A DNA stretch of 64,000 bases from Gerris lacustris (lineage: Eukaryota; Arthropoda; Insecta; Hemiptera; Gerridae), in the NCBI GenBank assembly GCA_951217055.1, contig OX578276.1:33194205-33258204 (forward strand), written 5' to 3'. The position numbers were made by a program, and so were the translations under genes. This document shows positions 56,086 to 64,000 of this stretch, piece by piece. How positions within the stretch are numbered: the stretch's first letter is position 1; every line of letters begins with the position of its first letter. Below the pieces are notes generated by a model. That model was given only the letters and a program-made list of their open reading frames with translations, made no database searches and was not told the DNA's origin.

Positions 56086-56405
56086 AGGTGTTACCTCATA
56101 GGATTTTAATTTAATTAAATATGAGGTTAGAAATTGAAATTAGAGTGTTGAAAAGGGGGAGAAATTACAACTATAAATAAATTATGGGGTATGCTAAACC
56201 CGCATATAAGTTAAATTAGGTTGGGCCCCCCCCGAAAAAATTTTCTGTGTACGCTACTGCATTACATTTTATTATTAATAAAAATAATAAGATTTTTGTA
56301 AACTGCTAATAATGCAGTATACGCTATATTTTAATGTCTAGAAAATGTATGATTGCAAATTAGACATATTTTTAGGTCATGAAAAACATATATGATGAAA
56401 ATTAT

Positions 56406-56408
<3 letters not shown>

Positions 56409-56440
<32 letters not shown>
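56409..56440. repeat. (TA)n microsatellite
   Basis: Short TA run. Confidence 0.95.
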
Positions 56441-56442
<2 letters not shown>

Positions 56443-56445
56443 GGA

Positions 56446-57880
56446 ATCTACCATTTTTATATAGTTTTGCCCCGATACAGGGGGCAAAATATTGGAGTTA
56501 TAAAAAATGTTATAAGTAAAATATTCTTCTTTTTTTTACAATATAATCCAAATCTGCTATCAAAACTACGCAATCAAATTTAAAATTATTAAGTAGGGTG
56601 GCATGGGATCAAAAAGGGCAGTTGCCCCTAGTAAGTGAGTGGATGAACATCAACTTCCCTTTACATAGTAAAGATGCCCCATGTTCCATTAATTTACTTT
56701 TTTTTTAACCGTTTAGATTTTACAACGATACAAGTTTCATTTTTACTTTTCCTCACTACCTATAGTAGGACAAGTACTGTTTTCACCAAACATTTTTTTT
56801 TCGAGATTTCAACGGAATTATCCGTGTTGGGTGTTTTTAAGACCTCCTGAGTGGTTGTCAGCATGACGTTTGTATGTATGTATGTGTGTTATCATCGTAG
56901 CGCCCACGGTATTTAACCTAGAGTTGAAACTTGGCAGAAAAATCAGTCCTTACGTGTAGTGGGGCCGCCCGGAAAATCAAATTTTTCCGCCATCTTGAAC
57001 CCAGTTTGTTGAGTCAGCAAACATTTTAAAAAATCGTAATAAATCGACAATGGTCCTGATCGGGGTGAAATTTGGCACGAATATACCTCTTTGTATGATA
57101 AACAAGCCCACCAAATTTCATTTTGATATTGGCCGCCATTTTGAAGTTATCAATTTTTAATTTTTTAAACTTTGACGGTTAATAATACCGAAAGGATAAA
57201 TAGGTTTTTGACGTATAGCATACCGTTGGAACCGGCAAAATTAAGGAACAAATATAAAAAACCCGAAGAAATTCCATTAATTAGTTTAAAAGTTATAAGC
57301 GAATATAATTATTTATTAGTAAGATAATTTTGATGACGTCAAAGTTTGTTTACATCTGTCAAAATACCGCCAAACTTCAAATAATTAAATAAAATATAGG
57401 TATTAAAAATAAGTTTTTTTTGAAGAATGATAATAAATCAGTTTGTTCAGAACGGTCACCCATCCAAGTACTGACCACGTCCAATGCTGCTTCCTCCTGC
57501 TGCTTCGCAGCAGGAGAGGCCACTTTACTGGCCCCTTAAGTAAGGAAAAGTTCCGAGGTACACTGTACCTGTACCCGATATTTTTAAATTATTTTTGGGA
57601 GGGTAATTTTACCATCTTTGCCCCTCTATAGGGGGCAAAGTATTGGATATATAAAAAAATAATTTCAAGTAAATGTTATTATTTTTCACCAAAGAATCTA
57701 AATCTGCCATATAAAATATACACTCCAATGAATTTTGAAGTTGGTGAAATTTTGAAGTTGGGTGGCCTAGGGGAAAAATAGGTGGTTACCCCTAGTGCGC
57801 GACAGCATGAAAACAAACTTCACGTTGCGCATGGTACAGGTCCCAGAAGTTTCATTAATATACCTCAATCCGTTCAAAAG
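56446..57880. repeat. ~270-bp direct repeats flanking the 5S-related repeat
   Basis: 56446-56720 and about 57600-57880 are diverged direct copies (TACCATCTTTGCCCC / GGGGGCAAA.TATTGGA, then TTGCCCCTAGT / TTACCCCTAGTG, then TTCCATTAAT / TTTCATTAAT). The 5S-related repeat lies between them, so the whole resembles an element with long direct repeats, or a duplicated unit. Confidence 0.6.
56740..57586 (-). mobile_element. 5S-rRNA-related interspersed repeat, copy 2
   Basis: Second copy of 43687-44530. The 5S box-C segment is at 57492-57453 on the minus strand and the CTCCTGCTGC/GCAGCAGGAG hairpin (10 bp, loop TTC) at 57494-57516. Both copies keep the same head-hairpin layout and the 43690-type end hairpin at 56745. 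Confidence 0.68.
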
Positions 57881-58202
57881 TTAGGAGGGGGAAACTTTTA
57901 AACACCCTGCGTAAAAGTACAAGTATACATTCAAGTAATGTACGTATAATCATTGTAAAGTATATATATACAAAGTATCAGGTTATATGCCACTAAACAT
58001 AAAGGGAAGTAATACCCCTGCAAGAAATAATGAAATGTCCCTAAAGGAGATCTGGCAACACTGTAGAGATTTCGGAGGGTTGTGGCCTCCACAAACTCCT
58101 TTCTCGTGTATATCGCCAGAAAAATGTTTACATATAAAGTCAAAGGGTTTTAACATCCACCCGTGGAAGTCACAATGACTGGAAGTCAAACCCTTGCGAG
58201 TT

Positions 58203-58358
<156 letters not shown>

Positions 58359-58409
58359 GAAAGTTTTCTTATGTGGACTTGAGAGGTTTTCTTATGTAGA
58401 GTTAGGTGT

Positions 58410-58630
58410 TGGTAGGAATGAAAGTCCTTTTTTATTTCATTTTTATTTTATTTTACAAAGCTTTTGCCTAGGGAACCTGGGCTTCTGCAGTGTCTTCAAT
58501 GGTAGAATACTGTAAATTTAGAGAAAATGGTCAAATGGAAAAAGCATTTACGAAATTAGGAAATTAAAGTCTTACCAAGTTTGTCAAAATTTTGATTGTT
58601 TTTACCTGTTTTTTGAAAATATATATTTTT
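58410..58630 (-). mobile_element. Penelope terminal fragment, diverged
   Basis: Matches 25790-26010 and 3580-3785 (GGGAACCTGGGCTTC, ATACTGTAAATTTAGAGAAA, TTAAAGTCTTACCAAG). The hammerhead-like core is damaged (TTTCG changed to TTTTGC; an extra G in CTGAAGA). Confidence 0.68.
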
Positions 58631-58649
58631 TTTTTATTACTGACATATT

Positions 58650-58758
<109 letters not shown>

Positions 58759-58759
58759 T

Positions 58760-60005
58760 TATTTTATAATATTTTGTTTAATATATTTCTCTTGTTTATT
58801 TCTTCTCTTTCTCTAAGTTGATATTTCTCTGATAAAACTATTTTTTTACTCCTAAACGATTTCCCATGAAGTAAAAGAATTTAAGGAGCCAAATCCTTGC
58901 TCTATAAGAGAGTACGAAGGAAAAAAAAAATATATATATACATAAAAGCTATTGGATCTTATTTTTCTCTGTATTTTTAAAGTACAAAGAAAAAGAGAGA
59001 AATTATGCAACAGTGCGAAGAATGGCTGAAAGGTATAAATGGGAAACAGCTTTGTTGAAAGCTGAAAACGTATGGTTCAACAAGGCTGGACTCTGAACGC
59101 GGTTCAAACGTTATATAAAAACTCTGCTTTCCATTCAATCTGTATTGATCAGCAATTTCACGTTTCTAGGCAATTTCCTTTAGAGGAAATATTCGCTAAA
59201 GATTTTCACATTTGATATTAACTGACAAGAAAAATCTGCATTTGAAAAATGTTCTTAGACTTACCTCGATTTTAATATTTTATCTTGGATCGAATCGTTT
59301 TAAGTTTATAAGGTATTTTCTAAAAAACATTTTTAAAAATTGAAAACTTAGTTGTTATTCAATTATAATAAACGTCTGCCAATAGCATGAAGTTTTTCGC
59401 GTCCTATTATTGGATATTGCCATATTAAGGCCATATGAGTATAACTCCAGTGAGCATTGAAAGTATGATTGTTTGTTACTCTTTCTAGCGGGATTAAACA
59501 TATTTTTATTTCTTTAGAAGTTGGGTCAAACAAAAGAATAAAAGGCTCACTTTGCAATATTTCGATCCCTCCTTGGATCATTCTCAAGCTAAAATCATAA
59601 TTTATTCTAATATTAACAATCCGACACATAATTAAAATTACTATACATAACATTAACAATTACATTTATATATTTCTTTTAAAAACAATATTTAGAAATT
59701 TGAAACCTCACTAACCTTACTGTCTAGAATAATACATCATGATGATTATTATTATTTTAAAATCTGGTTTGGATGTTAAAAGTGGTAAAATTGAATCATA
59801 AAGATTCTCGTCATTTAGCCTAAAAATAGAAAATCCTAATTTATTGATGTTTGTCATAGTTCATGTGAGTTATTAAACCAACCAAAAATTTGTAATCATA
59901 TTGTTAATAATTAGATTTGTAGGTACTTACTGAAAGCAGGTTCTGTTTATTGTACTATTAGTTTTAAATTAATAAATCCATTATTTTAATATACACATTT
60001 CTCAT
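58760..60005. other. No gene; one Penelope-type end motif
   Basis: AT-rich. 59555-59595 repeats the TCCCTCCTTGGATCATTCT block of 4665-4715. The 98-codon minus-strand frame at 59363-59659 overlaps it and has no family resemblance. Confidence 0.55.
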
Positions 60006-60006
60006 A

Positions 60007-60124
<118 letters not shown>

Positions 60125-60129
60125 CTTTC

Positions 60130-61105
60130 TACTCTTTTATCACTTCAACTTATCTTTCACTGAGCAATACTTAAACTTATGCACTAATCCAGATTAGTTT
60201 GCGTGGTCAAACATAATTGTCAAACATATTTTTATTCTATATCAAATTTGCGCAGAAGGTTGAAATTATTAAATGGGTGCTATTGCGGTAAAAACTTTGG
60301 CCTGATTTTGACTTACCATCCAATTTACTTGTAAATTAGAAGAGTACTTTGAAGAAATATGGTGTTCATTTTCTTTTGTTTATTCTGTTAAACTAGAGAA
60401 GAATCAATAAGCGCTGAAGGATTAAATTAATATAGGACCTTGTATGACAACACGATATAAAGTTAAAGGTTTAGAGAACTAAATTAATAACACAAAGGAT
60501 TAGATGTGTATTTGTATTGAACTTGAACTAAACAGGATAAAACAATAATGATTTAGGACAAGAATTAAACTCCTATTTAGACAGTTTGTAGTCATGATTA
60601 CCAACATACACTCAGCATATCTACGTACTTTTATTAGCTGTAACCCAATAACAGATATTTATGACGTATAAATAACATCTTACAGCTATTTTATGATAAG
60701 ATTTTTTTGACAGATATATACCAACATAGAAGAAACGATGACATCAGTCTGTAGGCCAAGACTTTGTCACACTATATTTATTTAATTTTAATATATATAT
60801 ATATTATATTATCTTAAATTTATATTATGGAAACGGGTTTAGAATGGGATAATAGCATGTTGAAAGCATGGTCACTGAGCAAAAGGGCAGAATGTCTGTG
60901 GTTGGACTACCGACCTTCCAAGGGATATTTTTCTCCAGAGCTTGCTATGTTTCTCATGTGTTAATGCAGTACATTGCTTCAAGAGGCAAAATGAAGAGCG
61001 GTCAACAGAAACTGTGATTTTGTTTTTTTAGGGTAGAAAAATAAAGTTGTTTTTTTTACTGTCTGTTTGTGTTTGGACGAGCATACTACGGAGACCCTCG
61101 AAATA
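60130..61105. other. No supported gene
   Basis: AT-rich. A 45-codon ATG frame at 60826-60963 is less AT-biased but matches nothing I know. Confidence 0.5.
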
Positions 61106-61109
61106 TTCG

Positions 61110-61292
61110 CTACGTACCCGAGTCTGTGGGAGTTTTTATTTCTTGTTGGAGATTGTCCAATTGTTCTTGTCCGGGTCTAATTTCGTGTCCTGTCTCTCCT
61201 CGGTAGAATTGTGGGCAGTTGGAAAAGGCAGTGAAACCGGTTTTCAAATGAAAAACTCTTCCACATGGCCACCTCAATAACTTGACTAACAT
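61110..61292 (-). pseudogene. GIY-YIG-like relic (possible Penelope end of pol)
   Basis: The minus-strand frame contains SNCPQFYRGETGHEIRPGQE (residues 24-43 from 61292), which resembles the CxxC-P-x-Y-x-GET-G core of the GIY-YIG nuclease in Penelope-like proteins (compare CKQCPATYIGET in the element at 26 kb). The expected Tyr-Ile-Gly is Tyr-Arg-Gly. There is no RT and the frame is short. Assignment by motif only. Confidence 0.42.
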
Positions 61293-61596
61293 GTAATATC
61301 GCTCACACTAATACACAAACTTCTATATGCGGCCAAATCTAACATTTTACAAAAATATAACTTAATTGTTTTGTTTTGGCTCTGATATTCTTACATGAAA
61401 AATAATTATCTTACAGTTAATAAATTTATCTTTATAATTCTGCTTTCATTATATACTCGAGTACACTTTCTTACCATCTCTTACACTTAGTATTTATAAT
61501 AAGGATATATTAGAATGCCGTAAAAATTTGATTTGTGATTTTATTGGACAAACACGTTTTAAACTTCCCTGAGTCCAAAAAATGTATTTTAAAAAT

Positions 61597-62132
61597 TTTT
61601 CAGTGTATAGTCTAGTCAGTAGTGGTGTCGGTCTAGTCTATCGTCTGTGCTAACTCGTAGAGCTAAAACTGTTGACTCCTCTTTTCACTTAAGTGACATA
61701 AAATTATAATCCCGTAAAGTACTAGCAGGCAAGCTACTAAAAGGGTTTTTTCGGTTATAAAAATTCATATTTCCTATATTGTTATTCAAGTGCTTAATTA
61801 TAATAATTACAAGATAAAAAGAACTTTTTACATACTACGTTCATTTTGACGGGTTTCAAATTTATGATTTATGACAGAAAATTTAAAGACGTAGTATGTA
61901 AAAAGTTCTTTTTATCTTGTAATTATTATAATTAAGCACTTGAATAACAATATAGGAAATATGAATTTTTATAACCGAAAAAACCCTTTTAGTAGCTTGC
62001 CTGCTAGTACTTTACGGGATTATAATTTTATGTCACTTAAGTGAAAAGAGGAGTCAACAGTTTTAGCTCTACGAGTTAGCACAGACGATAGACTAGACCG
62101 ACACCACTACTGACTAGACTATACACTGAAAA
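61597..62132. mobile_element. 244-bp inverted repeat pair without visible mismatch (foldback)
   Basis: Arms 61597-61840 and 61889-62132 are identical as inverted copies by eye, separated by a 48-bp spacer. The ends read TTTTCAGTGTATAGTCTAGTC. CAGTG ends could suggest a hAT-type MITE, but no 8-bp TSD is visible. A recent foldback, or a palindrome produced during amplification or assembly, are both possible. Confidence 0.85.
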
Positions 62133-62509
62133 TGGTAAATATGGGATATGTCAAAAGAAATAAAATAACTTGCGGATTTATTCCGAACTAACTTTCTATA
62201 CAGCAAAATTTGCTGGAAACGAATTAAATTCTGCTGAAAGATGGCTAAAAAGTATTAAAATAATGTATTGTCATCGTGTTCTGAGCTATTCTAAAAGTTT
62301 CAAATGTCTAGCTACTCGGGAAGTTAGTTAAAAATCGATTACAAGATTAGTACTGGACAAACAAACAAACAAACAAGAAAGCAAGCTAATAAAAACGTAT
62401 TAAAAAGTTGAATTTTCGATATGCAAGTTGCGCATGTTATCTCTTACCATTTTAGGTAGGCATATGGTTCTTTTGGGGGTAAAATTAAATTTTGAAAATC
62501 CGATATATA

Positions 62510-62725
62510 TTTGTGATCTACTTCCTAAAGGCGGAAATACACATGCCAGTAGCTTGAACAAAAACATGCTAGTTACTTGCACGGGCAAGCTACTTGTACA
62601 AGGATATGTTAAATGGCATGCCTGTAGCTGGCAAGCAAGCAGATAAAAACTTAATAAAAATCCTTGGCATGCCAGTTACTGGCAAATACCCTCTTTTGGC
62701 ATGCAAGCTACTTCCCCAATTTGAC
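62510..62725. repeat. GGCATGC / AAGCTACTTGC short-motif repeats
   Basis: TGCCAGT(A/T)ACT, GGCAAGCTACTTG and GGCATGC recur in both orientations at 62543, 62565, 62583, 62615, 62668 and 62697. Non-coding. Confidence 0.65.
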
Positions 62726-63034
62726 GGCATGAGTATCTTCGCCTTAATACCTTTAAAATGAGACTACTTAAAAATTTGAAAGAAAAAAAAAATTTGGTCA
62801 CCATGGTTATCTATATTTTCTAAAATTAGGCCAATTTAAATTTTCTCCTGGAAATATCATTAGCCTACAGAGATTTTATATTTAAATCTTTATTAATTTT
62901 TTTATAGGACCAGTGATGAGGTAGCAGAGGGGGGGGGGGAGGCATTTTTGGTTATTTGGGGTTTCAATATGGCAGCCGCGATATATGTATATTTGTTTTC
63001 TACTTCTTAATAAGTTTTAGATGATACCCTACTC

Positions 63035-63302
63035 AAATAATTAAAAGTTTTGCACTTTGGATATGCAAGTTTGGGATGCGCATATTATCTCTTAGCATTT
63101 TAGTTCGCCATTGTTCGCTAATCGAAAAATAAATTGATTTGTAAAGTTCGCATCATTTTTCCTGTTTTTAGGCAAAAAAGTTGCACATGTATTTCAAATC
63201 TCTAGCGACAATAGATCAAGTGATATGAACCAAGATGTAACAGACAGACGGACGAACTACCTAAAACATAAGGGTTTTTAGGATGACTTCGAAACCCTAA
63301 AA
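63035..63302. repeat. Interspersed repeat family G, 3' part
   Basis: Matches 27840-28026. Ends CATAAGGGTTTTTAGGATG ACTTCGAAACCCTAAAA. The block at 63050-63110 is also a diverged direct copy of 62400-62455. Confidence 0.65.
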
Positions 63303-63451
63303 ACTGTATAATATATACAACGGAAACCTTAATTACCCAGGCAGAGTCAACGCATCATAATAAACTACATTTTTCCAGAGATAAATATCTTAGGTATTGT
63401 GCGTTTTTATTTAAATGAATTACATTTTAATTTATATAAATATAAAAAAAA

Positions 63452-63590
63452 TCACCTGAACCGTCTCTGAAAAATATTATTACTCAATAAAAATCAAATT
63501 ATAATTATTATTAACTACGGGAAACAGACAGAGAAAAATACACTCCAGCGCCGGGATCACCTGAACCGTTTCTGAAAAATATTATTACGT
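63452..63590. repeat. Short direct repeat pair
   Basis: TCACCTGAACCGT.TCTGAAAAATATTATTAC occurs at about 63452 and 63558. The rest to the window end is AT-rich with poly-A and poly-G runs (63605-63645) and no gene. Confidence 0.75.
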
Positions 63591-64000
63591 TAATTTGTTG
63601 TTTTTTAAAAAAAAAAAAAAAAAATAGAGTGGGGGGGGGGGGGGAACGAATTTTTCAAAGGCACATGTTGCAAAGGTGAATTGGTACAATACAAAACCAA
63701 ATATATATATATTTAACTCAGTGCGTCCTGCTCTTTTATTTAACACCCCACAAAACGTATTTCTGTATGATAATGTTTAACCCTTTAAATTTCAAACCGT
63801 TGTTTTTGAGGGTAATTTTTGGGGCTTTCCTGTAATTTTCCTTTGTTTGTGTTATTACACATAACATAACTACCGAGTTTAATATTTCGTGTGAGGTACT
63901 TTCGGAGATCATGTGCGTTACTGATAGACATTCAAGCGCAGGATTTATAAGGGTCCTCGTTTTTTCCTACAGACCCTAAAAAGACATATTATTTCCTTAT

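Larger units (their letters stand above)
53309..56259. mobile_element. hAT-type element with 8-bp TSD, 2951 bp
   Basis: CAGTGGCGTACACAG at 53309 is mirrored at 56245-56259 with one change. A perfect 8-bp duplication CATTACAT flanks it (53301-53308 and 56260-56267). G/C-rich runs lie just inside both ends. CAGTGGCGTA ends with an 8-bp TSD are hallmarks of hAT elements. No transposase is present. The interior is a 62-bp tandem array, a TTAA MITE and an inverted pair of F1 repeats, so it is non-autonomous and composite. Confidence 0.9.

Noticed and set aside
61597..62132. hAT MITE call for the large palindrome
   Set aside because: CAGTG ends fit, but no 8-bp duplication flanks it, so the superfamily was left open.

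Overview
The window is AT-rich eukaryotic DNA, most likely from an arthropod genome. I infer this from the families present: insect-type Ty3/gypsy, jockey-like LINE, Penelope-like element, Helitrons, hAT, Tc1/mariner-type and TTAA-type MITEs, and very long (TA)n tracts. The species cannot be named from the sequence. No complete host gene is recognisable. The only intact coding regions belong to retroelements. One short exon-like segment (minus strand, 22939-23075) is the best candidate for host coding sequence, so much of the window could be intron or intergenic DNA.

The centrepiece is a full-length, apparently young Ty3/gypsy LTR retrotransposon (28528-38074, 9547 bp). Its two ~1297-bp LTRs appear nearly identical and it has a 4-bp AACC target duplication. 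A 2.29-kb leader precedes an open gag (32115-33524) and an open pol in the -1 frame. The overlap contains a textbook -1 slippery heptamer followed by a possible pseudoknot. The element sits inside an older Helitron-like element (28375-39152). Just upstream, on the minus strand, lies a 5'-truncated Penelope-like element (25790-27549) with intact RT and GIY-YIG motifs.

Region by region. 0-3.4 kb: mariner-type foldback inside a (TA)n tract, a 244-bp TIR element, and an inverted repeat whose arms carry hammerhead-like motifs. 3.6-7.4 kb: Penelope end fragment, then a 152-bp satellite interrupted by a gypsy gag relic that is itself interrupted by a MITE with 8-bp TSD. 7.5-15 kb: interspersed repeat family F1, a 1.8-kb foldback, a gypsy integrase relic, and a MITE cluster with a Helitron end. 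16.3-18.2 kb: mariner-type foldback and Helitron. 18.6-20.3 kb: jockey-like RT relic joined to an RNase H relic. 21-25.5 kb: MITE, possible exon, 86-bp minisatellite. 40.7-42.4 kb: palindromic TIR elements. 43.7-47.4 kb: 5S-related repeat, 65-bp and 138-bp tandem arrays. 47.8-48.8 kb: a strong hammerhead-like motif, a GC-rich island, Helitron end. 51-56.3 kb: foldback MITE, F1 copies, and a 2.95-kb hAT-type element with 8-bp TSDs carrying a 62-bp tandem array and a TTAA MITE. 56.4-58.8 kb: second 5S-related repeat between direct repeats, (TA)n, Penelope end. 61-63.3 kb: GIY-YIG relic, a 2 x 244-bp palindrome with no mismatch seen, and dispersed repeats.

There is no operon-like logic. The story is nested mobile elements: the insertion order can be read from TSDs and interrupted repeats, and self-cleaving-RNA-like motifs recur at the ends of several Penelope-type fragments.
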